Positions 48,750-58,069 of a stretch of DNA of 64,000 nucleotides are shown here, piece after piece (the stretch's first letter is position 1; each line of letters starts with the position of its first letter). The notes below the pieces were generated by a model, which worked only from the letters and a program-made list of their open reading frames with translations, was not told where the DNA came from and did no database searches. The position numbers were made by a program, and so were the translations under genes. This DNA comes from Paracoccus jeotgali. Its GTDB lineage: Bacteria; Pseudomonadota; Alphaproteobacteria; Rhodobacterales; Rhodobacteraceae. The stretch covers positions 1,902,501-1,966,500 of the forward strand of contig NZ_CP025583.1 of NCBI RefSeq assembly GCF_002865605.1. The letters run 5' to 3'.

Positions 48750-50525
48750 TCAATCCTTGGGCAGCACCCGCAGGCGCAACTCGCGGAGTTGCTCGTTGTT
48801 GGGTTCGCTGGGGGCGCCCATCATCAGGTCTTCGGCGCGCTGGTTCATGGGGAACATGATGACCTCGCGGATGTTCTGCTCGTCGGCGAGCAGCATCACG
48901 ATGCGGTCGATCCCGGCCGCGCAGCCGCCGTGCGGGGGTGCGCCATAGCGGAACGCCTTGACCATGCCGCCAAAGCGCTTTTCGACCTCGGCCGCCGGAT
49001 AGCCGGCCAGTTCAAACGCCTTGAACATGATCTCGGGCTTGTGGTTGCGGATCGCGCCCGAAATCAGCTCATAGCCGTTGCAGGCCAGATCGTATTGATA
49101 GCCCAGCACCTTCAGCGGATCGCCCGACAGCGCCTCCATCCCGCCCTGCGGCATCGAGAAGGGGTTGTGCGAGAAGTCGATCTTGCCCTCGTCGTCCTTC
49201 TCATACATCGGGAAATCGACGATCCAGGCGAATTTGAACTGGTTTTCCTCGATCAGCCCCAACTCGCGCCCGATCTCGTTGCGGGCCCGGCCGGCGACCG
49301 CCTCAAAGCTCTCGGGCTTGCCGCCCAGGAAGAACGCCGCGTCGCCCTCGGCCAGGCCAAGCTGCTGACGGATCGCCTCGGTCCGTTCCGGGCCGATATT
49401 CTTGGCGATGGGACCGGCGGCCTCGGTCGTGCCGTCATCGCCCTTGCGCCAGAAGATATAGCCCATCCCCGGCAGACCCTCTTTCTGCGCATAGGCATTC
49501 ATCCGGTCGGCGAATTTGCGGCTGCCGCCGGTGGGGGCGGGGATGGCGCGGATCTCGGTGCCGTCCTGTTCCAGAAGGTTGGCGAAGATGGCGAAGCCAG
49601 AGCCGCGGAAATGCTCGCTCACATCCTGCATCTCGATGGGGTTGCGCAGGTCTGGCTTGTCGCTGCCGTATTTCCGCAGCGCCTCGGCATAGGGGATGCG
49701 CGGCCAGTCGGCGTTGACCGGGCGGCCGCCGCCGAACTCTTCGAACAGGCCCCGAATGACGGGCTGAATCGCGGCGAAGACGTCATCCTGCTCGACAAAG
49801 GACATCTCGACATCGAGCTGATAGAAATCGGTGGGCGAGCGGTCGGCGCGGGGGTCTTCGTCGCGGAAGCAGGGCGCGATCTGGAAATACTTGTCGAAGC
49901 CCGCGACCATGATCAGCTGCTTGAACTGCTGGGGGGCCTGCGGCAGGGCGTAGAACTTGCCCGGATGCAGCCGGGAAGGCACCAGAAAGTCGCGCGCGCC
50001 CTCGGGCGACGAGGCCGTGATGATCGGGGTCTGAAATTCAGTAAAGCCCTGATCCCACATGCGATTGCGCAGGCTGCGCACGACCTTGGAGCGCAGCATG
50101 ATGTTGTTGTGCAGCGTCTCGCGGCGCAGGTCGAGGAAGCGATAGGCGAGCCGCGTCTCTTCGGGGTAATCCTGCTCGCCGAAGACCGGCAGCGGCAGCT
50201 CATCCGCCGGGCCGAGCACCTCGAGATCGGTCGCATAGACCTCGATCTCGCCGGTCGGCAGCTTGGGGTTGACCAGCGACGGGTCGCGCAGCTTGACCCG
50301 CCCATCGACGCGGATCACGGTTTCGGCGCGCAGCTTTTCCATCGCGGCAAAGGCCGGGCTGTCGCTGTCGGCCAGCACCTGCGTCATGCCGTAATGATCG
50401 CGCAGATCGACGAACAGCACGCCCCCGTGATCGCGCACCCGGTGGACCCAGCCCGACAGGCGGACGGTTTCACCGGCATTGGCGGCGGAGAGTTCAGCGC
50501 AGTTATGGCTGCGATAGGCGTGCAT
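48750..50525 (-). CDS. aspS: Aspartyl-tRNA synthetase
   Basis: Class II synthetase, 591 residues, bacterial type. The N-terminal OB-fold reads [23 protein letters not shown]; motif 2 is [12 protein letters not shown]; motif 3 is [16 protein letters not shown] [14 protein letters not shown]; a GAD insertion domain is present. In species lacking AsnRS it is non-discriminating and also charges tRNA-Asn; this cannot be told here. GAGGT precedes the ATG. Confidence 0.96.
   Translation of the reverse strand: MHAYRSHNCAELSAANAGETVRLSGWVHRVRDHGGVLFVDLRDHYGMTQVLADSDSPAFAAMEKLRAETVIRVDGRVKLRDPSLVNPKLPTGEIEVYATDLEVLGPADELPLPVFGEQDYPEETRLAYRFLDLRRETLHNNIMLRSKVVRSLRNRMWDQGFTEFQTPIITASSPEGARDFLVPSRLHPGKFYALPQAPQQFKQLIMVAGFDKYFQIAPCFRDEDPRADRSPTDFYQLDVEMSFVEQDDVFAAIQPVIRGLFEEFGGGRPVNADWPRIPYAEALRKYGSDKPDLRNPIEMQDVSEHFRGSGFAIFANLLEQDGTEIRAIPAPTGGSRKFADRMNAYAQKEGLPGMGYIFWRKGDDGTTEAAGPIAKNIGPERTEAIRQQLGLAEGDAAFFLGGKPESFEAVAGRARNEIGRELGLIEENQFKFAWIVDFPMYEKDDEGKIDFSHNPFSMPQGGMEALSGDPLKVLGYQYDLACNGYELISGAIRNHKPEIMFKAFELAGYPAAEVEKRFGGMVKAFRYGAPPHGGCAAGIDRIVMLLADEQNIREVIMFPMNQRAEDLMMGAPSEPNNEQLRELRLRVLPKD
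48765..48782. repeat. 18-base direct repeat, copy 2 (inside aspS)
   Basis: The same 18 bases as 48673-48690, here encoding the C-terminal ELRLRV of aspartyl-tRNA synthetase on the minus strand. Confidence 0.6.
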
Positions 50526-50588
50526 GTCGGACCTCGTTTTCGTCAGGCTCGCATGAACCTGTTTGGACGGGCGAAGTCAAGCGCAGGC

Positions 50589-51290
50589 TCAGAACGGGCG
50601 AACGACATTGCCGGAGTAGAAATAGATCCCAAGCCCCGCCGTGAACAGCAAATTGCCGGCCAGGCCGTGCATCGCGAAGGCCCAGGGCAGGCCGCGCCGC
50701 AGATAGCCGATGGCAAAGGCCAGCCCGCCGCCGAAGGTCATCGCGGCCACGATCCAGTTCCAGTACATCAGATGGGCGAGGCTGAAGAACGCCGCGTTGA
50801 CCAGCACCGCCTGTCGCGGGCCGCGGAACAGCTGGCCATAGCGGTGAAAGAACAGCACCCGAAAGATCAGCTCTTGCGGCAAGGCGGACAAAAGCGGGTA
50901 GAGCAGCCAGACCACGACCAGAAAGCGCGGATCGCGGCGGACAAAGCCGAACAGCGCCTCGGGCCGCGTCTGCGCCATGACCAGCACCGCGATCCCCAGC
51001 GTCAGCGCGCCGAACAGCGCCAGCAGCCCCCAGTCAAAGCGCCCCCAGCCGCGCAGCAGATCGCGCCACTCGAACCCGCCGGTCCGCCACAGCAGCACCA
51101 GCCCGCCACCCATCAGCACGAACAGCGCCGGAAACAGCCAGCCCTTGGGCAGAAACAGCGCCAGCGCCACCGGGATCGCGCCATACAGCAGCAGCATCTC
51201 GGCCCACAGCGCGGCGAGGTTCTGCCCGCCCGCCGGCTGACGCCAGCGGAAGCGCGCCCGCCCTAGCGGACCAGGCGACGTGAGAGCCAT
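50589..51290 (-). CDS. CPBP-family intramembrane metalloprotease-like protein
   Basis: 233 residues with about seven hydrophobic helices. The CPBP (Rce1/Abi) motifs are PQELIFRVLFF and FFSLAHLMYWNW; the usual EExxxR reads QExxxR, so the first glutamate is replaced. The third motif region (FAMHGLAGNLLF) keeps its His-x6-N spacing. Start at 51290 lies inside the end of the lysozyme gene (28-base overlap). CPBP proteins process membrane peptides or act as bacteriocin immunity; the role here is unknown. Confidence 0.82.
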   Translation of the reverse strand: MALTSPGPLGRARFRWRQPAGGQNLAALWAEMLLLYGAIPVALALFLPKGWLFPALFVLMGGGLVLLWRTGGFEWRDLLRGWGRFDWGLLALFGALTLGIAVLVMAQTRPEALFGFVRRDPRFLVVVWLLYPLLSALPQELIFRVLFFHRYGQLFRGPRQAVLVNAAFFSLAHLMYWNWIVAAMTFGGGLAFAIGYLRRGLPWAFAMHGLAGNLLFTAGLGIYFYSGNVVRPF

Positions 51291-52060
51291 GCGCGCCACT
51301 GGCTGACACTGCCAGCAAAAGCGTTGAGGTCGACATTGCCGTTGATGCCCGGCGCCCGGCCGGTGCCGGTATATTGCCAGAAGGTCCAGTTCTGGCCCGG
51401 ATAGACGGTCTGCGGATGCCCGGCAACCGAGCGCAGCCAGAACTCGGCGTTCAGGCGGCGGATGCCGGTGTCGCGGTAGAAATCGACGGTGGTGTAGATG
51501 ATCGGGCGCTGGCCATAGTGACGCTCGAGGATGCTCATGAAGATCGACGCTTCGCGCAGGATCTCTTCGGACCCCGGACGGCGCGGGCAGGTGCGCGAAT
51601 GGGTCCATTCGATGTCGAGGACCGGCGGCAGCGAGCCTGCCTCGCGCGGGACGTTGCGGATGAACCACGCCGCCTGCTCGGCGCCCGAGCGGCAGAAATA
51701 GTAATAATGATAGGCGCCGCGCGGGATGCGAGCATTGCCGGCCTCGCGCCAATAGCGGCGGAATTCGGGGTCGGCGTGGTCGGCGCCCTCGGTGGCCTTC
51801 AGGAAGGCGAAGCTGATGCCCGAGGTCCGCGCCCGCGCCCAGTCGATCTGCCCCTGCCAGCGCGAGATGTCGATGCCGTGGACCGGCAGCAGATAGGGGT
51901 GTCCGCCGACCCAGGCATGGGGGGCGCTGTCGCCCAGTTGCGGCACCATGCTGCCCGGCACGCCCCCGCTGGCGGTGACGACGACGGCGCGCTGCCCGCC
52001 GCCGCAAGCCGCCAGCACCAACAGCGCAAGGGCGGACAGAATGGTGACGATGCGCGACAT
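51263..52060 (-). CDS. GH25 lysozyme-like lipoprotein
   Basis: 265 residues. Lipobox VLAAC (Cys19) predicts lipid anchoring. The GH25 barrel shows GIDISRWQG (62-70), FLKATEG, GAYHYYYFC and PVLDIEW with the catalytic acidic residues, ending in FWQYTGTGRAPGINGNVDLN. It would cleave the glycan strand between MurNAc and GlcNAc. Being lipidated, it probably acts on the cell's own peptidoglycan. Overlaps the CPBP gene downstream. GGGGGACATC precedes the ATG. Confidence 0.9.
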   Translation of the reverse strand: MSRIVTILSALALLVLAACGGGQRAVVVTASGGVPGSMVPQLGDSAPHAWVGGHPYLLPVHGIDISRWQGQIDWARARTSGISFAFLKATEGADHADPEFRRYWREAGNARIPRGAYHYYYFCRSGAEQAAWFIRNVPREAGSLPPVLDIEWTHSRTCPRRPGSEEILREASIFMSILERHYGQRPIIYTTVDFYRDTGIRRLNAEFWLRSVAGHPQTVYPGQNWTFWQYTGTGRAPGINGNVDLNAFAGSVSQWRAWLSRRLVR

Positions 52061-52221
52061 GATGTCCCCCGTTTGGATGTTTTCTTGAAGCGTCTTATCG
52101 CAGCGCGGCGACGTAAAGTCACCACCGCTTGCGCCTCACGAAATCGTCAGGAAAGGGGCGGCGATCTTGCCACTTGCAGCGCCCGCGCCCGCGCGCCACC
52201 CTGCCCGCGAAGGAGAGACCC

Positions 52222-53391
52222 ATGCCCGTCAAGAACCGCTTTGCCGACATGCTGCCCGAGATCATCGCCTGGCGGCACGATTTCCACGCCCACCCCGAGC
52301 TGCAATACGATCTGCCCCGGACCTCGGCCCGCGTGGCCGAGCTGCTGCGCAGCTTCGGCGTCGACGAGGTGGTCGAAGGCATCGGCAAAAGCGGCGTCGT
52401 GGGCGTGATCCGCGGGCGCGAGGACAGCGCGGGTCGGGTGATCGGGCTGCGCGCCGATATGGACGCGCTGCCGATCACAGAAATGACCGGCCTGCCCCAC
52501 GCCTCGACCGTGCCGGGCAAGATGCACGCCTGCGGCCATGACGGGCACAGCGCGATCCTGCTGGGGGCGGCGAAATACCTGGCCGAGACGCGGAACTTCG
52601 ACGGCACCGCCATCGTCATCTTCCAGCCCGCCGAGGAGGGCGGCGCGGGCGCGCGGGCGATGCTGCAGGACGGGCTGGCCGAGCGCTGGAAGATCCAGGA
52701 GTTCTACGCCATCCACAACATGCCCGGCATCCCGACCGGCGAATTCGCCATCTGCGAAGGCCCGATCATGGCCGCCGCGGACGAGTTCGAGATCACCGTC
52801 ACCGGCCGCGGCGGCCATGCGGCGCGCCCGCATGACTGCATCGACACGCTGCTGGTCGCGGCGCAGACCGTCGTCAGCCTGCAATCGCTGGTGTCGCGCA
52901 ATGTCGATCCGATGAAGAACGCGGTGCTGTCCTGCTGCGTCATCCAGACCGATTCGACCGCGCATAACGTCATCCCCGAGGTGGTCCAGATCCGCGGCAC
53001 CGCCCGCAGTCTGGACGAAGGCGTGCGCGACATTCTTGAACAGGGGGTGGCCCGCGTGGCGAACCACACCGCCGCCGCTTTCGGGGCCACGGCAGCGGTC
53101 GATTACCGCCGCGGCTATCCGGTGACGGTGAACCATGCCGAGCAGGTGGGCTATGCCGCCGAGGTCGCGCGCGCCATCGCCGGCGATGTTGATCTGACGC
53201 TGGCGCCGATGATGACCGGCGAGGATTTCAGCTATATGCTGAACACCCGCCCCGGCGCCTATATCCTGATGGGCAATGGCGACACCGCCATGCTGCACCA
53301 CCCGAAATACGAGTTCACCGACGAGGCGATCCCCTTCGGCGCAAGCTGGTTCGCGGGGATGGTCGAGGCACGGATGCCGACAACCGGCTAA
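52222..53391 (+). CDS. M20-family amidohydrolase (hippurate hydrolase-like)
   Basis: Cytoplasmic metal-dependent amidohydrolase, 389 residues. Metal motifs HACGHDGHSAILLGAAK and FQPAEEGGAGARAML; dimerisation-domain block GRGGHAARPHDCID; GLRADMDALPI at the N-terminus. The group includes hippurate, IAA-amino acid and N-acyl amino acid hydrolases; specificity is not readable. AAGGAGAG precedes the ATG at 52222. Convergent with moaA. Confidence 0.9.
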   Translation: MPVKNRFADMLPEIIAWRHDFHAHPELQYDLPRTSARVAELLRSFGVDEVVEGIGKSGVVGVIRGREDSAGRVIGLRADMDALPITEMTGLPHASTVPGKMHACGHDGHSAILLGAAKYLAETRNFDGTAIVIFQPAEEGGAGARAMLQDGLAERWKIQEFYAIHNMPGIPTGEFAICEGPIMAAADEFEITVTGRGGHAARPHDCIDTLLVAAQTVVSLQSLVSRNVDPMKNAVLSCCVIQTDSTAHNVIPEVVQIRGTARSLDEGVRDILEQGVARVANHTAAAFGATAAVDYRRGYPVTVNHAEQVGYAAEVARAIAGDVDLTLAPMMTGEDFSYMLNTRPGAYILMGNGDTAMLHHPKYEFTDEAIPFGASWFAGMVEARMPTTG

Positions 53392-53407
53392 TCCCCGACG
53401 GGGCGCG

Positions 53408-54412
53408 TCAGCCGCCGGTATGGCTCATATGGCGGCTGACCTGACCGGCGACCGACTGCCGGGAATAGTCGAAATCATGCCCCTTGGGCTTGCGGGCGAT
53501 GGCGGCGCGGATCGCCTCGCGCAGCAGGGTGTCATCCTCGGACGCGCGCAGCGGGGCGCGCAGATCGGCGCGGTCCTCTTGGCCCAGGCACATGTAAAGC
53601 TCGCCCGTGCAGGTGACGCGTACGCGGTTGCAGCTTTCGCAGAAATTATGCGTCAGCGGCGTGATGAAGCCGATCTTCTGCCCGGTCTCGGCCAGCCGCA
53701 CATAGCGCGCCGGCCCGCCCGTGCGCTCGGCCAGGTCGATCAGGTTGAAGCGCTCGGCCAGCCGCGCGCGCAGGTCCGACAGCGGCCAATACTGGCCCAG
53801 CCGCTCGGTTTCGGACATGTCGCCCATCGGCATGACCTCGATGAAGGTCAGGTCATGCCCCTCGGCCGCGCACCAGTCGAGCAGCGAGAAGAGTTCCTCT
53901 TCGTTGAAGCCCTTCAGCGCGACGGTGTTGATCTTGACCCGCAGCCCGGCCGCCTTGGCGGCGCTGATGCCCTGCATCACCTGCTCAAGCCGGCCCCAGC
54001 GGGTGATCGCGGCGAATTTCTGCGCGTCCAGCGTATCCAGCGACACATTGATCCGCCGCACCCCCATCGCCGCCAGATCGGGCGCGAAGCGCGCCAGCTG
54101 GCTGCCATTGGTGGTCAGCGTCAATTCGTCCAGCCCGTCGCCCAGATGCCGCGAGGCGGCCCGCAGGAACGACATGATGTCGCGCCGGACCAGAGGCTCG
54201 CCTCCGGTGATCCGCAGCTTGCGCACCCCCAGCCCGATGAAGACCGAGGACAGCCGGTCGAGTTCCTCGAGCGTCAGCAGATCGCGCTTGGGCAGGAACT
54301 GCATGTGCTCGGCCATGCAATAGGTGCAGCGAAAATCGCAGCGGTCGGTCACCGACATCCGAAGATAGGTGATCGGGCGGGCGAAGGGGTCGATCAAGGG
54401 TGCGCGTTCCAT
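53408..54412 (-). CDS. moaA: GTP 3',8-cyclase
   Basis: Radical SAM enzyme that starts molybdenum cofactor synthesis from GTP. 334 residues. N-terminal cluster Cys25-x3-Cys29-x2-Cys32 (CDFRCTYC), GGEPLVRRD, second cluster [19 protein letters not shown], and the essential C-terminal Gly-Gly (SHTGG). ATG at 54412. I see no Moco riboswitch-like structure in the 108 bases upstream. moaC and others are not adjacent. Confidence 0.96.
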   Translation of the reverse strand: MERAPLIDPFARPITYLRMSVTDRCDFRCTYCMAEHMQFLPKRDLLTLEELDRLSSVFIGLGVRKLRITGGEPLVRRDIMSFLRAASRHLGDGLDELTLTTNGSQLARFAPDLAAMGVRRINVSLDTLDAQKFAAITRWGRLEQVMQGISAAKAAGLRVKINTVALKGFNEEELFSLLDWCAAEGHDLTFIEVMPMGDMSETERLGQYWPLSDLRARLAERFNLIDLAERTGGPARYVRLAETGQKIGFITPLTHNFCESCNRVRVTCTGELYMCLGQEDRADLRAPLRASEDDTLLREAIRAAIARKPKGHDFDYSRQSVAGQVSRHMSHTGG

Positions 54413-54520
54413 ATCTATCAGATAGGCCGAAGCCGCCCCGCAAGCAACTGGCACAGTGCCGCAGTCATTGCGCCGCCCCGGTTCAGCGGCTAGCCTGACC
54501 CGGCAACAAAGGACACACGC

Positions 54521-54991
54521 ATGACCCGCCTGACCGCCGCGCTGACCCTTGCCCTTGCCACCCTGGCCCTGTCGGCCTGCGACATGGCGACAGCCCCCAT
54601 CACCCCGCGTCCGGCCCCCGCCCCTGCGCCCACCCCGGCGGCAGCCAGCGCCGACGCGCTGCAGGCGCCGGGGCAAAGCGTGGCGGCGCTGGACACCACC
54701 ACCGCGGCCGAGAAAGCCGCCGCAGCCGCCCCCGCGCAAGGCGGCGGCAAGCTGGGCAGCAGCGTGGCCTCGCTGGGGGACGCGACCGAGGGCGGGTTCT
54801 GGGTCAAATCGCCGCTGGTCAAGATCGCCGGCAAGGGCCGCGTGACCAATACCGAGACCGGCAAAAGCGCCAATGTCGATCTGAAGCCGCTGTCGGGTTC
54901 CGGCACCGGCAGCCAGTTGTCGCTGGCGGCCATGCAAGCCATCGGCGCCGGGCTCACCGACCTGCCCCTGATCGAGATCTGGCAAAACTGA
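54521..54991 (+). CDS. Hypothetical lipoprotein
   Basis: 156 residues with lipobox LALSAC (Cys20), followed by a 50-residue Ala/Pro-rich linker and a small C-terminal domain ([18 protein letters not shown], then [16 protein letters not shown]). Proteins like this occur in Rhodobacteraceae; I do not know a function. Divergent from moaA; tRNA-Thr follows in the opposite direction. Confidence 0.75.
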   Translation: MTRLTAALTLALATLALSACDMATAPITPRPAPAPAPTPAAASADALQAPGQSVAALDTTTAAEKAAAAAPAQGGGKLGSSVASLGDATEGGFWVKSPLVKIAGKGRVTNTETGKSANVDLKPLSGSGTGSQLSLAAMQAIGAGLTDLPLIEIWQN

Positions 54992-55009
54992 CGCGGAACG
55001 GGGTGAAAA

Positions 55010-55085
55010 TGGTGCCGGATACCCGACTCGAACGGGTCGCCTCGGGGTTACAAAGCCCGCGCTCTACCAGATGAGCTAATCCGGC
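55010..55085 (-). tRNA. tRNA-Thr (TGT)
   Basis: 76 bases with encoded CCA. Acceptor GCCGGAT/ATCCGGC, D-arm GCTC/GAGC, anticodon loop TTTGTAA (anticodon TGT), T-arm ACCCG-TTCGAGT-CGGGT. The anticodon stem CGGGC/CCCCG has a C31-C39 mismatch. Confidence 0.92.
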
Positions 55086-55186
55086 ACACGGCCTCTATCT
55101 AGCAGCGGCGCGCGGGTGCGACAAGCGTCCGAGAGCGGCGCGGGGCGCATAATCGGGCGCGTCTTTGGCTGGCTGTGTTGGAGGAT

Positions 55187-55262
55187 TGGTGGAGCCGAGG
55201 GGAATCGAACCCCTGGCCTCGTCATTGCGAACGACGCGCTCTACCAACTGAGCTACGGCCCC
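55187..55262 (-). tRNA. tRNA-Ala (CGC)
   Basis: 76 bases with encoded CCA. Acceptor GGGGCCG/CGGCTCC (one G-U), anticodon stem CGTCG/TGACG with loop TTCGCAA (anticodon CGC), T-arm AGGGG-TTCGATT-CCCCT. It lies 101 bases from tRNA-Thr in the same orientation. The 120 bases beyond it to the flavoprotein start hold no feature I recognise. Confidence 0.94.
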
Positions 55263-55382
55263 ATCGGCGCGCGTTTTGAACCCGACCCGGCGCAATGTCA
55301 ATGCGAAATTGAGCCGCGTCGGGCGGGGGTTGCGCTGCGGCGGCGGGCGCGCGATGACAGGCCAAAAGCCACAGGTGGACAG

Positions 55383-56588
55383 ATGCAGATCGTGATCCTT
55401 GGTGCCGGTCAGGCGGCAGCGTCGATGGCCGCAAAGCTGCGGGCCCTCGGCCATCAGGGCGGCATCACCGTCATCGGGGACGAGCCGATCCCTCCCTATC
55501 AGCGCCCGCCGCTGTCGAAAGCCTATCTGCTGGGCAAGATGCCGCTGGCCCGGCTGACGCTGCGCGGGCCGGAATGGTGGGCGGAACAGGACATCCGGCT
55601 GCTGACCGACACGACCGGGTTCAGCATCGACCGGCAGGCGCGGCAGGTGCAGACAAGCGCCGGGGCGGTGCCTTATGACCAGCTGGCGCTGACGCTGGGG
55701 GCGCGGCCGCGTCGTCTGCCGCCGGGGATGGGCGGCGATCTGGCCGGGCTGCACGCGATCCGCAACCTCGCCGATATCGACCGGCTGCGGCCGGAACTGC
55801 AGGCCGGGCGCGATCTGGTGGTCATCGGTGGCGGTTATATCGGGCTCGAGGCGGCGGCGGTGGCGCGGATGCTGGGGCTGCGGGTGACGCTGATCGAATC
55901 AGCGCCGCGCATCCTGGCCCGCGTCGCCGCGCCGGAAACCGCCGCGATGATCCGCAAGCTGCATGAAAGCCACGGCGTCACGATCTGCGAATCGACGGCG
56001 CTGACCCGGATCGAGGGATCGCAGCGGGTCGAGGGCGTCCGGCTGGCCGATGGGCGCCTGCTGGCGGCGGATCTGGCGATTCTGGGGATCGGGGTGGACC
56101 CGGAGACCGAAGTTGCCGCGCAAGCGGGGCTGCGGATCGAAAACGGCATCGCCTGCGACAGCCATGGCCGGACCTCGGACCCTGCGATCTGGGCGGCGGG
56201 GGATTGCGCCTCGTTTCCGTGGCAGGGGCAGCGGATGCGGCTGGAAAGCGTCGGCAACGCCATCGACATGGCCGAGCTGGTGGCCGAGAACATGCTGGGC
56301 GGCGGGCGCGACTATCAGCCCAAGCCGTGGTTCTGGTCCGATCAGTATGACGCGAAACTGCAGATCGCGGGGCTTGGTCACGGCCATGACCGGATCGTGA
56401 CACGGCCCGGCGACGGCGCGCATGGCGGCTCTGTCTGGTATTTCCGCGAGGGGCAGTTGCTCGCCGTCGACGCGCTGAACGACGCCCGCGCCTATATGGT
56501 CGGCAAGCGCCTGATCGAGGCCGGGCGCAGCCCCGACGCCGAGCGGGTGGCCGATGCGTCGGTTCCGGTCAAGGATCTGCTGGCGTGA
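55383..56588 (+). CDS. FAD-dependent ferredoxin-reductase-like oxidoreductase
   Basis: 401 residues, two Rossmann folds. The FAD site is VILGAGQAAASMAAKLR; the NAD(P)H site VIGGGYIGLEAAAVARMLG; the second FAD block WAAGDCASFPW. The C-terminal GGGRDYQPKPWFWSDQYDAKLQI is characteristic of putidaredoxin/rubredoxin reductase relatives that feed ferredoxins of oxygenases. No ferredoxin or oxygenase gene is near. rsmD overlaps its stop (GTGA). Confidence 0.88.
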   Translation: MQIVILGAGQAAASMAAKLRALGHQGGITVIGDEPIPPYQRPPLSKAYLLGKMPLARLTLRGPEWWAEQDIRLLTDTTGFSIDRQARQVQTSAGAVPYDQLALTLGARPRRLPPGMGGDLAGLHAIRNLADIDRLRPELQAGRDLVVIGGGYIGLEAAAVARMLGLRVTLIESAPRILARVAAPETAAMIRKLHESHGVTICESTALTRIEGSQRVEGVRLADGRLLAADLAILGIGVDPETEVAAQAGLRIENGIACDSHGRTSDPAIWAAGDCASFPWQGQRMRLESVGNAIDMAELVAENMLGGGRDYQPKPWFWSDQYDAKLQIAGLGHGHDRIVTRPGDGAHGGSVWYFREGQLLAVDALNDARAYMVGKRLIEAGRSPDAERVADASVPVKDLLA

Positions 56589-57142
56589 GGATTATCGGCG
56601 GCGCGTTGCGCGGGCTGAAGCTGGCCGATGTGGGAGAGGGCAATGCGGCCGCACATCTGCGCCCGACCTCGGACCGGGTGCGCGAGGCGGCGTTCAACCT
56701 GCTGCAGAACAGCCTGGGGATCAGGCTCGACGGGCTGCGCGTGCTGGACCTGTTCGCCGGCACCGGCGCGCTGGGGCTCGAGGCGCTGTCGCGCGGCGCG
56801 GCGCGCGTGGCCTTCGTCGATGACGGCGCGGCGGCGCGGTCGCTGCTGCGGGCGAATATCGAAAAGGCCCGCGCCATGGGCGCGACCGATGTCTGGCGCC
56901 GCGATGCGACGAAGCTGGGCGACAATCGCGGGCCGGGTTATGACCTGATCTTCCTCGACCCGCCTTACGGCCAGCAGCGGGGCGAGGCGGCGCTGAGTTC
57001 TGCGCTGGACGGCGGCTGGCTGGCCCCCGACGCGGTGGTGCTGTGGGAGGAGAACCTGCCCCCCACGCCCCCCGCCGGGTTCCAGCTTCTGGACCAGCGC
57101 CGCTATGGCGACACGCTGATCACCATTCTGCGGCGCGATTAG
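56585..57142 (+). CDS. rsmD: 16S rRNA (guanine966-N2)-methyltransferase
   Basis: Methylates G966 of 16S rRNA. 185 residues: [12 protein letters not shown] opening, [18 protein letters not shown] site [20 protein letters not shown] and catalytic [12 protein letters not shown] start at 56585, coupled to the flavoprotein gene. Its stop overlaps the dapD stop from the other strand. Confidence 0.94.
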   Translation: MRIIGGALRGLKLADVGEGNAAAHLRPTSDRVREAAFNLLQNSLGIRLDGLRVLDLFAGTGALGLEALSRGAARVAFVDDGAAARSLLRANIEKARAMGATDVWRRDATKLGDNRGPGYDLIFLDPPYGQQRGEAALSSALDGGWLAPDAVVLWEENLPPTPPAGFQLLDQRRYGDTLITILRRD

Positions 57143-57963
57143 TCGCGCAGCAATTCGTTGATCGAGGTCTTGGACCGGGTGCGTTCGTCCACGCGCTTGA
57201 CGATCACCGCGCAATACAGGTGCACGCCGTTCTTGGACGGCATCGACCCGGCGACGACGACCGACCCGGCGGGCACCTCACCATACATCACCTCGCCCGT
57301 GTCGCGGTCGAGGATCTTGGTCGACTGGCCGATGAAGACGCCCATGCCCAGCACCGAGCCCTCGCGGACGATCACCCCCTCGACCACTTCAGAGCGCGCG
57401 CCGATGAAGCAGTTGTCCTCGATGATGGTGGGGCCGGCCTGCATCGGTTCCAGCACGCCGCCGATGCCCACGCCGCCCGACAGATGCACGTTCTTGCCAA
57501 TCTGCGCGCAAGAGCCGACCGTGGCCCAGGTGTCGACCATCGTGCCCTCGTCCACATAGGCGCCCAGGTTCACGAAGGACGGCATCAGCACCACGCCCTT
57601 GCCGATAAAGGCGGATTTGCGAACGATGCAGCTGGGCACGGCGCGGAACCCGGCGCTGCGGAAATCCTCGTCATCCCAGCCTGCGAACTTGCTGTCGACC
57701 TTGTCCCACCAGCCGCTGCCCTGCGGGCCGCCGGACTGGAACTCCATATCCTTCAGGCGGAAGCCCAGCAGCACGGCCTTCTTCGCCCATTGGTTCACAT
57801 GCCAGTCGGCACCGCGCTTTTCCGCAACGCGCAGCTCGCCGCTGTCCAGCGCGGCCAGCGTATCCTCGATGGCGTCGCGGGCCTCGCCGGTGGTGGCGGG
57901 GGTGATGGTGTCGCGATCCTGCCATGCGGCTTCGATGGCGGTTTCCAGGGCGGCGTTGGACAT
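57139..57963 (-). CDS. dapD: Tetrahydrodipicolinate N-succinyltransferase
   Basis: Succinylase of the lysine/diaminopimelate pathway, supplying peptidoglycan and lysine. 274 residues: N-terminal helices, then left-handed beta-helix repeats ([49 protein letters not shown]). C-terminal [13 protein letters not shown] at 57963 with AAGGAGCC upstream. dapE is not in the window. Confidence 0.95.
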   Translation of the reverse strand: MSNAALETAIEAAWQDRDTITPATTGEARDAIEDTLAALDSGELRVAEKRGADWHVNQWAKKAVLLGFRLKDMEFQSGGPQGSGWWDKVDSKFAGWDDEDFRSAGFRAVPSCIVRKSAFIGKGVVLMPSFVNLGAYVDEGTMVDTWATVGSCAQIGKNVHLSGGVGIGGVLEPMQAGPTIIEDNCFIGARSEVVEGVIVREGSVLGMGVFIGQSTKILDRDTGEVMYGEVPAGSVVVAGSMPSKNGVHLYCAVIVKRVDERTRSKTSINELLRD

Positions 57964-58069
57964 GATGGCTCCTTCGTCGGGTCGCTGAGGGTGGAACTGG
58001 CTTGCAAAGGGCTATAAGCGTGGCGCGAGTCCGGCGCAATGCGCGCCCCCGGAATACAAAGGTCCGCCG

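Noticed and set aside
48673..48782. The 18-base repeats as a CRISPR array
   Set aside because: Only two exact copies, one inside aspS, with no cas genes and no regular spacers.
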